Of a stretch of DNA of 64,000 bases, positions 52,609-64,000 are shown piece after piece (within the stretch, counting starts at the first letter, position 1; the number at the start of each line of letters is the position of its first letter). Made by a program: the position numbers and the translations under genes. Source of the DNA: Craspedostauros australis (lineage: Eukaryota > Bacillariophyta > Bacillariophyceae > Mastogloiales > Achnanthaceae); assembly GCA_026770025.1 (NCBI GenBank), contig JAMXDE010000052.1, positions 124,001-188,000 of the forward strand, in the 5' to 3' direction. The notes beneath the pieces are model-generated. The model ran no database searches. It was not told the DNA's origin and saw nothing but the letters and a program-made list of their open reading frames with translations.

Positions 52609-54508
52609 ATGGGGCATGTTGGCGGCGAAACCACTCGACTTCTTTCACCGCAGACACATGCGAAGTCGTGCACAAATCAGAAATATCAATCATCGAATTC
52701 TGTGCTAGCAGCATCAACAACACCATCAACAGCAACGCTTGTGGCAACGTCTTCGCCATCCCATAGTCGCACAGCAACGATGGGTTCCTCACCAGCGCCA
52801 GAATCAGCGCCATCACCCAACATGCCCGTCAACATTGATCAATGTGAATTGGGACTTGTGCACAATGGCGAACTTGGAAAACCTGCAGAATCGTCTGCAT
52901 CGCCAGCACTGCCATCATCACCATTGCAATTCAGCGATGACAGCGACAGCGGCGACATCGAAAGCGATATGAACATCGCCGCATCGACCGGCTACGAAAA
53001 ACTCGGAGTGCTGCCATTCGCCGTCATCATCTTCTACAGCGTCTCGGGCGGACCGTTCGGCATCGAATCCGCCGTGCGCTCCGGCGGCTACCTGCCGGCC
53101 ATCCTGGGCTTTGCAATCCTGCCATTCGTCTGGTCCATCCCGGAGGCGCTCATGACGTCCGAATTGGGCACGGCCCTGCCCGAGGCGTCGGCTGGCGTGG
53201 CGTGGGTCGAGACTGCCTTTGGTCCCAACTGGGCATTCCTTGCCGGATATCTGTCGTGGATATCGGGCGCGACCGACAATGCCATCTATCCCGTCCTGTT
53301 TTTGGAGTATCTGCTGCAGGCCTTCTTTGCCAGCGACGCGGACGATGCGACCGACCTCATCAATCCCTTCCTTCGATTTGGTCTCATCGCCGCGATCTCC
53401 ATCAGTCTGGGATACATCAATTGGTTGGGATTGCCGACGGTGGGACACATGTCCATCTCCATCTGCATTGTTGCCATGAGTCCCTTCATCATCCTCACGC
53501 TCGTCGGTATGTTCGACGTCGATCCGCAGCGATGGCTCGAAATGCCGAGCGACAGTTCCACTGACCTCACATTGGATGACGACGGCAGCATCGAGGGCGG
53601 CCTCCTGTCCGGATCCATGTGGGGCGGCATCCTCTGGCGACCCTTCCTCAACAACCTGTTCTGGAACCTCAATTCCTTCGACTCCGCTGGAAGCTTCGTG
53701 GAGGACATCAAGGATCCGCCGCGCGTCTTGCCGCGATCCATGATGTGGAGCGTGCTGGCCGTGGTGCTGGGTTACCTCATCCCCCTCCTCGTGGCCATCG
53801 GCGCGTCGGACGCATCCGTCGAACCTTCCAACTGGGTCGATGGCTACTTGGCGCGCGTCACAACGGACGTCGTGGGACCGTGGCTCGGCGCGTGGACCGT
53901 CTTGGCGGCGGGCATCAGCAACATCGGCCTCTTCCAGGCTGAACTCAGCGCCGACGCGCTGCAGCTCATGGGCATGGCCGACAAGGGATACGTGCCCAAG
54001 GTCTTTGCCCAACGCAGCAAGCACGGCACGCCGACGTACGGCATCGGTCTGGGCGTCGCCATCATCATTGTCCTCGGCATCTCCAATCTCGACGAACTCA
54101 TCGAGATGCTCAATTTCAATTACTCCCTCTCCTTGCTGCTGGAGTACGCGGCCTTCCTGTATCTGCGAATCTATCGACCCGATCTGCACCGGCCCTACCG
54201 CATACCATTGAGCACCGCCGGCTGCTTCGTCCTCATGACGCCCACCATCCTGCTGACCGTCTTCATGATCGCGCTGGCGTCCTACAAGACGTTATTCTTT
54301 GCCGGCGTCGTCAGTTTGATCGGCGTTGGTTTGTATCAGTACAAGCATGTCTACGAACGAGTAAGTGCGGCCGATGACAGTGGCCATGACGACCAGTGAG
54401 ACATGTATTATACGGACATAGACTGACTCCAACATGTAAGCAATGTTACTAACAAGCTTGTTGCAATAGGTCGTGCTGCGTTACTTTTCGAAGCGCAAAG
54501 CGACGTAG
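52609..54508 (+). CDS. Polyamine/amino-acid permease, APC superfamily (plant PUT/LAT-like)
   Basis: Coding sequence is joined from 52609-54360 and 54470-54508. The first ATG in the open frame is 52609; ATG 52780 (MGSSPAPESAP) is an alternative, and residues before about 120 look disordered. The core starts YEKLGVLPFAVIIFYSVSGG, then GPFGIESAVRSGG, WSIPEALMTSELGTALPE, GYLSWISGATDNAIYPVLF and NLFWNLNSFDSAGSFVEDI. These are strongly like plant polyamine uptake transporters and L-type permeases, with about 12 membrane segments. The protein probably carries polyamines or amino acids with protons across the plasma or an internal membrane. Splicing a 109-bp intron replaces the unspliced tail VSAADDSGHDDQ with VVLRYFSKRKAT, a basic end more fitting for a cytosolic tail. 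Confidence 0.88.
54361..54469 (+). other. Intron of the permease gene (109 bp)
   Basis: Donor GTAAGT at 54361, perfect branch-point consensus TACTAAC at 54447-54453, acceptor TTGCAATAG ending 54469. The exon joint keeps the frame (GAA CGA | GTC GTG CTG). Confidence 0.85.
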
Positions 54509-55242
54509 GATGCTGCTGTGGGAGGATATGGAACAGTCATCGGTGGGTCTGCAGATAGAGTGGCGCGGCAGAAGCGTGGCAGTGGATATGATGGGAATCA
54601 CAGCGGAGTGCTCTAGACTGCTCTGCTCTACTCTCTACGAGTATTCTATCAATTCCCGCCTCAATTCCGGACACATTGCGCATGTCTGTTTGCGTGTCAG
54701 TCTTCCCAACCAATCAAATGTCTGTTTCTAAACAATCGGAAACAGTTGTCTGTTTGTTTTCGTTGCATGCCAAAACCGTTTTGATTAATTGCTGTTCTGT
54801 CTGAGGTCATTGAACGAAATTCTGTGCCCATGTTCTGTGCGCGAACGTAAAGAATGTCGCTCATGTCGATCATGCATGCAGCGAAAGAGAAGACCTCAGA
54901 CATCGTCACCTCTGGAATGACATTTTCTTTCCAAGTGTCGCGGGTACATCTGTGGCTTTGAAGTTTCTCACTTCGACATCAATACGAAACTTTGGGCCCT
55001 GCAACTTGCGCTTTTGCGTGACCGGGATCGTCGCTCATCACATCCCAAGCATCACGCAACTTCCATCCAGATCCATCACAAACGAATCAACACATCAATG
55101 CATCAATGCATCAACACATGAAGAATGCACTGATGTTCACCGACCCACAAACCTGCGAATAGGGCAGCACCATTCCTGGCAACATAGATCGAACTCGGAC
55201 ATGACCTCAAATAGCTCGTAGGACTGCACAATTGGGATCAAC
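54509..55242. other. Spacer without a supported gene
   Basis: 730 bp; only short frames. A small run of atcaatgcatcaatgcatcaac occurs near 55095. It should hold the permease 3' end and the promoter of the first ATPase gene. Confidence 0.5.
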
Positions 55243-58200
55243 ATGTGGAAGCAACAGAGCTCGGAGGCATCAGCCCTCCCACCATTGGCTGCCCACCAAC
55301 GAAGACCATCGCTCGTGAAGTTGCCCACCCATTCGAGACATTCGTCGCAACGTCACCTGGGCAGGAGGTCATCCGCGCATCGTCGGTTGGAGCAACGGGC
55401 CTCGTTCTCGTTCATGGGTCGACGCTCTCAGACGGAGTCCGAAGATGATATCACCAACAGCACAAACGAGAATACGAACGGCCAGATCGATGATTCCAAG
55501 CACGATATCTACAACGTCAGCGACGATGAAGACAGCGACGACGATCTGACAGAGTCGCAGGGCGGTAGCGATGGCATGTCCAACGGAATGGTGAGTGCAG
55601 CAGCAGACCCTCTCGGTCAGAACAAGCTCCAGTTCAATGCATTCGTTGGTCGTGAAGACGAGCTCGAACGGCTGAACTCCATCTATGATGGCATCCGTGA
55701 CAACCCATTGGGAAGATCAGCGAACGATGACGGCAGCATTAGTAGCAGCAACAAGGACGCACAAATCGTCTTCATCCACGGATACTCCGGATCAGGCAAG
55801 TCTGCGTTGGTGGATCGTTTCTTGAGCAGACTGAGCGAGAAGGTGAACACGGATAGATCATCACTAAACGACGAATCCATGCACTCAAAAGAAGAGCAAG
55901 CGGATGCCGCCATGGGGAGAGGTAATGCAAATGTCCCGGCGATCAAACGAAGGGCCGATTCGCACCCTTGCCATTTCGGGAAGGGGAAATACGACCAGTA
56001 CAGCACAGGTGGCAACCTTTCCGCCATCGTGGACGCGCTATCACATTTCTTCCGACAGATCCTTGCGCATGCCGATGATGCCGAGTGCGAACGCATCCGG
56101 AGGAAGATCTCCAGCAGGATGGATAGCTCACGACAGGGTATGGTGTGCAGAGTTATTCCAGGTCTATCGATGCTGCTGATGGAGCACAAACTCGGCAAGA
56201 CTGGTGAAAGGACGGGTGATGATGCGAGCGGTGCAGCACGCACGCAAACGGTGCAGAATAGCCAATCCGATACGCCGTTTGCAGAAGGTGATGCACACAG
56301 CGCGCGTCAACCCATCGATGATGAATCGGTGCGTGCTCGCTCATGCGACATCATCGATCCGTTGAGAGATGAGGACAAGGGCAACTTCGGACCTAAGGCT
56401 CGGGAATGGGCTCAGCTGGTGTACGGCATCAAGGCGACCCTGAAAGCCATCTGCACGGATGGTCATCCGCTCGTGCTGTATCTGGATGGTGAGTGAAAGG
56501 GATGCCGTCGTGCCAGTGTTTGTCTATTCTGCATCGGATGAACAGTACAGTATGGCTTATCTGCACCTCCATGTGCACATCACGTTGTACGCCACTGCAC
56601 AAGACCATCTCATTCTCCCCTTCTCGTATTGCACTCATACGCACCTTCACATTCTATAACTAGATCTCCAATGGATCGATGAGCGATCTCTCAAACTCAT
56701 CACGGAGATCCTCCTCGATCCGTCCATCCGCAACCTTCTCATCATCGGGTCATATCGATCCAACGAGGTACACAGCGATCCTAAGCACCAGCTCACCACC
56801 GCCGTCGCACAATGGAAGAGCAACGGAAAGACCATCCATGACATCCCACTCGACGATCTCACGGTCACCCAAACTGCGGAGCTTCTCGCATCGTCACTTC
56901 GGTTGGATACAATAAAAACAACGCCGCTCGCCAAGTTGCTCCATGACAAGACCAAAGGCAATGTGCTCTACACGATGCAGGCGCTGGAAGGGTTGCGCCG
57001 TCGCAAGGTGCTGATCCGCAACATTCATACGCTACAGTGGGAGTGGGATGAGCAGCGCGCAGCAGATGAGATCGACATGGCCGCCAACGTGGTTGATCTG
57101 ATCACATCGAAGCTGCATTCGCTGCCAGAGGATCTGCAGAAGTGCTTGCAAATGGCCTCGTTTCTTCGATCAACGTTCCGTCAGTCGTTGTTGGAGACGC
57201 TGATGGGTCGGGAGATCGAAGAGCAACAGCAGCAGCGTGCTGGTGGAGAGAGCGCAAGGTGCAATCTCTCATTGGCCGAGATGAGTGTCGGTGAGGCATT
57301 GGATCTGGCAGTCACGGAAGAGCTTCTGGAGAGAATCGAAGTGAACGCAAGCCCGAGCCAAAGCGTGGTCGGCTCTGGCGCGACGTTCCGTTTTGTTCAT
57401 GATCGAATCCAGCAGGCGGCCTTCTCATTGACTCCTCCAGGTGACGAGCTCAACCAAATGAAGTATCGCGTTGGAATGCACCTCATCGACATCGCATCCG
57501 ATCCTTCGCTGGGCGAGGATTGGATGTGGTTCGTCGCCGCGGATCATCTGGAGAACGTATCATCGCTCGCAGTGTCCGAGAACGTCATCCCGGCAATCGA
57601 CCTGGTCAGGCTGAATCTCAAGGTCGGGCAGCTCGCCATTGCCGTTGCTGCCTTCGTCCCGGCGGCAAAGTACTTGAACCGGGCACTGACGAATCTCGAG
57701 ATCCGAATTGCTGATCCATGGAAGACGCATCACGATCTATGCATCGAGGTCTACCGAAGGCTGTCGGAAGTTGAGCTGATCCTAGGAAACTACGACAAGG
57801 GATCAATCCTATGCCAAACAGTTATCGACAACTCAGGCGATTCTACTGAGAGCGTCATCCGAGTCAACTCGTCGTTGGTGATGGCGCTGTGCCGCTTGGA
57901 AAGATCGAGAGAAGCCATGAAGTTAGACCTCCAATCGCTCAAGATGCTCGGTGCGTTCCCCATGAGGAACCATCTATTCCTGGCATTGAGGGACTTTGGC
58001 AAGATCAAAAAGTACTTCGCGAAGCACACAGACGAGGAGGTTCTAGACCTTCCCATCATGACCGACCCCAAGATCAAAATGACAATGAAGATCCTGTTCT
58101 TCTTCATCGATGTGGCATTTCATGCTGGGTGCAAGGGTACCATGATGCTGGCCATGGTCCGACAGACCAGGCTGATGCTCAAGTACGGTCTATGTGCCGA

Positions 58201-59578
58201 GGGTGCTTATGCGCTTGGCACAACCGGCTCAATTGCGGCAAGTGTCTTCAAGAATCCGGAGCTCTCGAGAAGACTATGTGCACTCTCACGCCAAATCATC
58301 GATCTAGTGCCTTCCAAGGATGTAGTCTGCGTGTACTACATCACCATGACACACTTCGTGACAGCATGGAAGGAACCTGTCCATGTTTGCATGGAACATT
58401 ACCGAAGAGGTCAGCAGGCTGGGATGGAAAGTGGAAATGTAGATGTGGCATATCGATGCTGGGTGGGCAGCCTGATGCATGCCCAGCTGAGTGGTCTCCC
58501 TCTCGTCGACCTGCAGAAGACGGGGAGAACGGCCATCACGCAGGTTGAACATTATGGTCTCCAAGCAACATTCGACACCTTCTCGCCGTGGCAAGATATG
58601 GCGGAGACACTGATGGGCATACCATCGACAGTCGCAACTCAACCAGAGAAAGGGTGGAAAGAATCATTCGATGTCATCCCCGTGAAGGAAATCAAGCTGT
58701 GGAACTACGTCAGCTGGGCATACTATTACTGCAGCCGGATCATGCTGGCAGTGTACTTTGGCGATCTCGAGGCTGGATGCAGTTACATCGAACCTCTACA
58801 TCAACTGACCAAGTCTCACAACGCATTCATTATAGTCTCCGTGAGGCTCTTTTGCAGCGGACTCATCATGTCCAGGTCGGCTCAACGCACGAAGAAGAAG
58901 CGGAAGCGGAAGCAGCTCCTCCGCAAGGCACAGCAGTTCTGCGACGGTTTGAAAGCGACCATCGAACTGAGGGGTGGCAACAACCTCCACCGATACCTGC
59001 TCATGCAAGCGGACCTGATGGCAGCATCGGGAAAGGAGTCGGAAGATTCTGTGAAGGCAGCATACGACAAGGCCATATCAACCGCTGCCCGCTCTGGCTA
59101 CATCCACGAAACGGCGTTGGCGAATGAACTTACTGCTGAGTACTTCCTCACAAAATCACCTTCGCCAATTACCAGAGGGGGGTCAATGCGTCTCAGTGCG
59201 AGCACCATGGGCAACCCCCTGCTCGGCACCAGCAGCATGTTTTCAACCAACGGCGGCGGCAGCTCCACCTACGAGTTTGGGAGCACGTTGGAAGACGAAA
59301 CGGATCTATTTTGGCCACGAGAGCATCTGAGAAATGCTATCTCTCTGTACAACGAATGGGGGGCGAAGGCAAAGGTGGAGCAGCTGTTGCAAAAGTACCC
59401 GAACCTCGTCGACAGAAGCAGCGTGGACGGCGCAGATACGAGCAGCGTCAGCACGAGCCATGGAGATAGAAAGATGCGACATCCAAGACGAAGAACCACC
59501 AAGCACACAGCAGACACTCGAATGTGCGTGGCTGCCGCCCACAAGATCATGGCAGAGGTGAACTTGGATGCGCTGTGA
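55243..59578 (+). CDS. STAND/AAA_16-type predicted ATPase, paralog 1
   Basis: Joined from 55243-56488 and 56664-59578, about 1386 residues. The first 125 residues are basic then acidic and likely disordered. The ATPase begins FVGREDELERLNSIYDG (134-150). Walker A is GYSGSGKS (180-187), followed by the family segment HPCHFGKGKYDQYSTGGNLSA. Walker B plus the STAND 'LQW' signature reads LVLYLDDLQWIDERS across the intron. GSYRSNEV and PLAKLLHDKTKGNVLYTMQAL follow (sensor and lid region). The remaining 900 residues are helical TPR-like repeats, as in the 'predicted ATPase' part of multi-domain signalling proteins, ending YNEWGAKAKVEQLLQKY and a basic tail. No kinase, GAF or HATPase domain is attached. 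The role is likely signal-dependent scaffolding; the ligand is unknown. A near paralog lies 1 kb downstream in the same direction. Confidence 0.87.
56489..56663 (+). other. Intron of ATPase paralog 1 (175 bp)
   Basis: Donor GTGAGT at 56489, acceptor AACTAG ending 56663. Phase 1: G | AT CTC CAA TGG restores D-L-Q-W. Reading through without splicing gives a stop right away (LDGE*). Confidence 0.88.
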
Positions 59579-60609
59579 GTATGGCGAGCGCGAATACATG
59601 TCCGCTACGATCGGAGAGGATCAACCAGTTCATGTGAAGCGAGAAGGAGCTGCCTCACAGTTCTCAACGAAACGTTCGCACTCAGATCGACACTCTCGAT
59701 TTTCTGGATCACCTGGCCACTGGAGAACGCGTTCACATAATCTTTTCTATTCTAGAGTAGTGTCTGGACCACAAATGTGCCTCAGGAATGCTGCTGCCCT
59801 GCCTGCGTTACTGCATCGACTGTTCTGGAGATGTTCGATCGTCTTCGGATGACAGCGCGAAGTGCTGAGAAATCCTCATGTCCATCATTGTTCACAAACG
59901 TGACGCTATCAACGATGATTGTGAGAACTCCTAGATAGCCTGCATTCGTGGTTCCAACAGTCATCTTTCTTGTTCAAACGAGTCGAATGGATACAAATGG
60001 CCGTGCCTGATGCTGTCAAGGACAACAGACATGGACGTTGTGCTGACCCTTGTCATCATGCCAACATGTTGCTTGTGACAAACGATGTCTCCATAGTTGA
60101 GGATAGTTCATCTTCTTCGTTCTACACCAAGCGCCTCATTGTCGTTACCGACACCAGCACTGGCACGCCAAACCAAAGGATGTTTGGTGATTCCATTCAT
60201 GTGCGCACGCTTCATGTGTGGGATCATCAGATTTTGTGGTCGCCATGAATTTGGACCGAAGCGGACTGACAGAAGCTTTTCTTGCTTACTCCAAAAATGC
60301 TCAGCCGTGGCCAAGCCAACATTGAGCTGGTTCCGGTGAGAATCGAAACAGAAACTGTGCAGCGACGACCAGGCAGACATCTGCTGCGTCTACTGCCGCT
60401 GATCCACCTGCAAAGGCAATGCATCAGTCGAAGAGGCACCATGGAAGTCCTGCAGCAAAACCGAATGCGGTCCTCGCCACAGCAAGCTCCGCGATGGCTG
60501 AACCCACAAGAATCTATGAATGAGCAGCGTGGTTGCATAGCCTGAGGCTCACAATTGAAGAAGCGATCATCATTGCAACAGAACCACAGCTGGAAAGCAC
60601 CAAGTCATC
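59579..60609. other. Spacer between ATPase paralogs, no supported gene
   Basis: 1.03 kb of spacer. Short frames (59970-60248 plus, 60108-60380 minus) have no recognisable content. It should contain the 3' end of paralog 1 and the promoter of paralog 2. Confidence 0.5.
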
Positions 60610-63600
60610 ATGACGACTCGCCGCGCCTCAAATGGCTCGTGCGCCGCATCCTTCGAATGCGATCAGCTTGCTTCGCTATCGCCAGGGCATCACGGGAGTG
60701 ATGTGGACGCGAATGCCGCCGCCGCCTCAGATGTCGCCACCAATACTGCGCAGGAGACAGCCAGCTCCCCGTTCGAATCCAAGATCGACATCTACAGCAT
60801 CGACGATGATGGTGAACATAACGCCATCGATCGTGATGAGAATCCCAATGGCCACAGCACAAGCAGCGGACGGTGGGATCGCCTACGGTTCGATCATTTC
60901 ATTGGGCGCGAAGAGGAGTTGGAACGACTGAACTCGATCTACGGGCATATTTGCCGTAAACCATCCAAAACATCAGACGGCAGCGGCGACGGCATCGCCA
61001 ATGGCGACGGCAAAGGCGACAAGGAACCGCAGATTGTTCTGGTTCACGGATACTCTGGGACAGGAAAATCTGCCCTAGTGGATCAATTCCTCGAGGGTTT
61101 GGGTGCCAAATCATCACAATTGAGCATCGCATCATCCGCGTCAAATAGAGGTGGTGGTATTGAGCAAAAGAAGAGACAAGCTGATTTGCACCCATGCCAT
61201 GTTGGCATTGGAAAATACGATCAGTTCAACAACGCAGGCAACTTGTCGGCCATCATCGATGCTTTGTCGAGCCTCTTCGATCATCTCAGGGGGGCTGGTG
61301 ATGTTGCGGAGAGCAACCGCATTCGAGATAGCATTCGCAGCAAGGTGGATGATGACCAGTGCGACCGCATGTGCAAAATCATTCCTGGTCTTTCCAATTT
61401 TCTTGCGGGTGATCGTGAGAACAATCCAGAGATCGCTGCAAGTGAAATATCCAATATCAAAGAACGAGAACGAGCAAGGCTGTCTTCGGAGCCATCCCCG
61501 ACGATACATCCCAACAAGCGGAATGCTGGTGCGGAACCAGTCGACCATGTCGCACCGCTGATCGATGAGCACCCAGGGATCGCAAAACCGGCAACAACAA
61601 TATCACTTTTCGACGCGGACCAACGTGGAGGTGTGGGATCGAGAGAAAAAGACTGGCCTCGACTCGTGCATGGTGTCAAAGTCGTCTTCAAGGCCATCTG
61701 CACCGACAGTCGTCCACTCGTGCTCCATCTGGATGGTGAGTGAAATGCGACAAGGTCATTCGGCCATTCTGTGGCGTATTTCGTCTGCTCTATGACGACC
61801 TATGTCTACGTTGGGAATCCATATGGCCGCACGCCCGTACTTGGATGGAGTTGACTGTGCTTGTCTGCGCCTTCCTGTTTGCGCTGCTTTGTGCGAGTGC
61901 AACCCTATCTCCTTCTCACACCCGCACGCTACTCGTACCATACCTCGGCACAATACAATACGACCCAATATGGCCAGATCTTCAAGGGATCGACGAACGA
62001 TCACTCAAGCTCATCACTGAGATCTTGATTGATCCTTCCATTCGCAACCTTCTCATCATCGGATCATACCGATCCAACGAGGTGCACAACGATCCTCAGC
62101 ATCAACTCACCACTGCCGTCTCGCAATGGAAGATCAGCGGAAAGGCCGTCCATGACATGCCGCTCAATGATCTCACGATACCTCAAACCGCGGAGCTCCT
62201 CGCATCGTCACTTCGGTTAGATACTACCGAAACAACCCCTCTGGCCAAGTTGCTCCACGACAAGACCAAAGGCAACGTTCTCTACACCACGCAAGCGTTG
62301 GAGGGATTGCGCCGTCGCAAGGCTCTGACTCGCAACATCCACACGCTGCAATGGGAATGGGATGAGCAGCGAGCAGCCGATGAGATCGACCTATCAGCGA
62401 ACGTGGTCGACCTGATCACATCGAAGCTGCATTCGCTTCCGGAGGACCTGCAAAAGTGCCTGCAGATGGCTTCATTCCTACGATCGACGTTCCGTCAGTC
62501 GTTGTTGGAAACGCTGATGGACTGGGAGATGGAACAGCATCAGATTCATCAGACAGATGGTGAAAACGCAATGCGCACCTTGGCAGTGACCGAGATGAGC
62601 GTAGGTGAGGCACTGGACATGGCAGTGAAAGAGGAACTGCTCGAGAGGACCAGTGCCAATCCGGACGCAGGTCCAGCTGAAGCCGCTGTCGACTCGGGCG
62701 CGACGTTCCGCTTCGCCCACGATCGAATCCAGCAGGCGGCCTTCTCGCTGTCTCCTCCGGGTGACGAGCTTGACCAGATGAAGTTTCGGGTGGGCAAGTA
62801 TCTCATGGAGATCACATCTGATCCCATGCTGGGCGAAGACTGGATGTGGTTCATGGCTGCGGACCACCTCGAGAACGTGTCGTCACTCACGATATCCGAT
62901 CACATCATTCCAACCATCGATCTCATCGATCTCATCAATCTCAACCTCAAGGCAGGACAGCTTGCAGTTGATGTGTCTGCCTTTGTTCCGGCAACGAAGT
63001 ACTTCAACCGAGCCTTAACGATCCTGAAGCTCAAGATCGCTGATCCTTGGGAGACGCAGTACAGGCTTTGCAGGGATGTGTATCACAGCCTCTCTGAGAC
63101 CGAGCTGATCCTCGGCAACTACGACAAGGGATTGATGCTGTGCGAGACCATCGTCAAGAGATCTGACAAGTTCGTTGAGGACAAGATCTTGGTGAACTTG
63201 TCGTTGGTAAAGGCATTGAATCGGATGGACCGATTCCAAGAAGCGCTGGATCTCCAGTTCGAATCGCTCAGGTTTTTAGGGACAGTCCCCGTGAGGAATC
63301 ATCTATTCCTGGCTCTCAGAGACAAACACAAGATCAACACCTACTTCTCCAAACACACCGACGAAGACGTAATGAAGCTCCCCATCCTGATGAACCCAAA
63401 GGTGAAGCTCACAATGGAGCTATTGGAGCAGGCAATCTTCACGGCCTATTGCGCCAACCAGATTGGAACATTAATCTTCATCGTGCTCCGACAAGTCAGG
63501 CTCGTGCTGAAACATGGTCTATCCGGAGGAGGTGGCTTCGCCGTTTGTTGCGGCGGAGTCCTTCTCATCAACACCCTCAACAACATAGATCTGGGCAAAC

Positions 63601-64000
63601 GGTTGTGTGCCTTGTCGAGACGCATCATGAATGCAACTGATTCCAAGCATATCTTCGGGAATTACATTGCCACAATGGGAGTCTTCATCGATGCATGGAC
63701 CGAGCCTATTCATACGTGTTTGGCCGACCTACGTCGAGGTCACCAACAGTCAATGGAGGCGGGTGACTTGGAGGCGGCGTACCGGTGCTGGGGAATGAGT
63801 TTGCTCCAAGCGTCCGTGGCTGGCTTACCTCTCGTCTCATTGTGTCGAGCGGGGGACTCATTTTATGCGCAAACACAACACTATGGTCTAAAATCTCAAG
63901 CAGAACACTACCTGCTTTCCTGCGGTATGTGGGGGATCTTACGTGGCACCAGCGACCCCACGGCACCATTTACACAAGGCAACTGGAGGAGTTCTGTGGA
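60610..64000 (+). CDS. STAND/AAA_16-type predicted ATPase, paralog 2, C-terminus beyond window
   Basis: Joined from 60610-61735 and 61978 to the window edge, and open to the edge. It has the same order as paralog 1: a disordered acidic N-terminus, FIGREEELERLNSIYGH (97-113), Walker A GYSGTGKS (147-154), HPCHVGIGKYDQFNNAGNLSA, and Walker B across the intron LVLHLDDLQGIDERS. Note Gly where paralog 1 has the Trp of LQW (codon GGG against TGG). Then come GSYRSNEV, KTKGNVLYTTQALEGL and the TPR-like helical part. The two proteins are closely similar in ATPase and repeats and differ most in the linkers, consistent with an old tandem duplication. Confidence 0.87.
61736..61977 (+). other. Intron of ATPase paralog 2 (242 bp)
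   Basis: Donor GTGAGT at 61736, acceptor GGCCAG ending 61977; same position and phase as in paralog 1. The intron bodies share only the donor region, while the exons on both sides are nearly alike. Confidence 0.85.

Noticed and set aside
1-64000. CRISPR arrays, bacterial operons or defence islands
   Set aside because: Tandem repeats here are protein-coding or LTR-derived, no cas genes exist, and introns plus Copia elements show eukaryotic nuclear DNA.

Overview
The window reads as nuclear DNA of a diatom-like stramenopile. The evidence is indirect: Copia-type retrotransposons of the kinds common in diatoms, secreted proteins with PT-rich linkers or lysine every third residue, tandem genes of the diatom-typical AAA_16/STAND ATPase family, short spliceosomal introns (one with a perfect TACTAAC branch point), and no bacterial operon signals. 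No rRNA, tRNA or CRISPR array was recognised. The species cannot be named from this window.

Layout. (1) 1-1620: 5' part of a secreted Cys-repeat protein gene, minus strand, running off the left edge. (2) 1621-8790: gene-poor DNA with a decayed non-LTR retroelement (about 3.8-7.5 kb). (3) About 8.8-29.9 kb: a retrotransposon nest. An old Copia element (E4, plus strand) is split by a younger non-autonomous Copia (E2, 10102-17037, minus strand, identical 946-bp LTRs, 6-bp target duplication). E4 is cut off in its reverse transcriptase by a large Copia with an intact 1819-codon polyprotein (E1, 21423-29934, minus strand). E1 has no target duplication. Its other side abuts the 3' half of a cyclic-nucleotide phosphodiesterase gene (to 31757). 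(4) 32180-42196: a second secreted Cys-rich gene (minus strand) with a 7.3-kb Copia (E3, 34854-42182, identical 746-bp LTRs, 6-bp target duplication, 1920-codon ORF) inserted between its first codons. (5) 42.2-46.0 kb: a long spacer. (6) 46065-64000: a normal gene-dense stretch: an RNA ligase-like protein with an N-terminal helical extension, an Asn-rich U-box-like/R3H-like protein, a GT8 glycosyltransferase whose 3' end overlaps it, a polyamine/amino-acid permease with one short intron, and two tandem paralogous ATPases that share an intron splitting Walker B.

Retroelements make up nearly half of the window. E2 and E3 are one family (shared LTR ends, shared palindromic leader, shared unusual acidic region). 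E2 has lost protease, integrase and the RT active site. E3 has lost the end of RNase H and the polypurine tract. Both nevertheless sit in clean target duplications with LTRs that look identical, which suggests recent mobilisation with help in trans. The most interesting host gene is the first Cys-repeat protein: signal peptide, His-rich stretch, eight lysines spaced exactly three apart (like silaffin pentalysine clusters) and at least 17 units of an 18-residue repeat.
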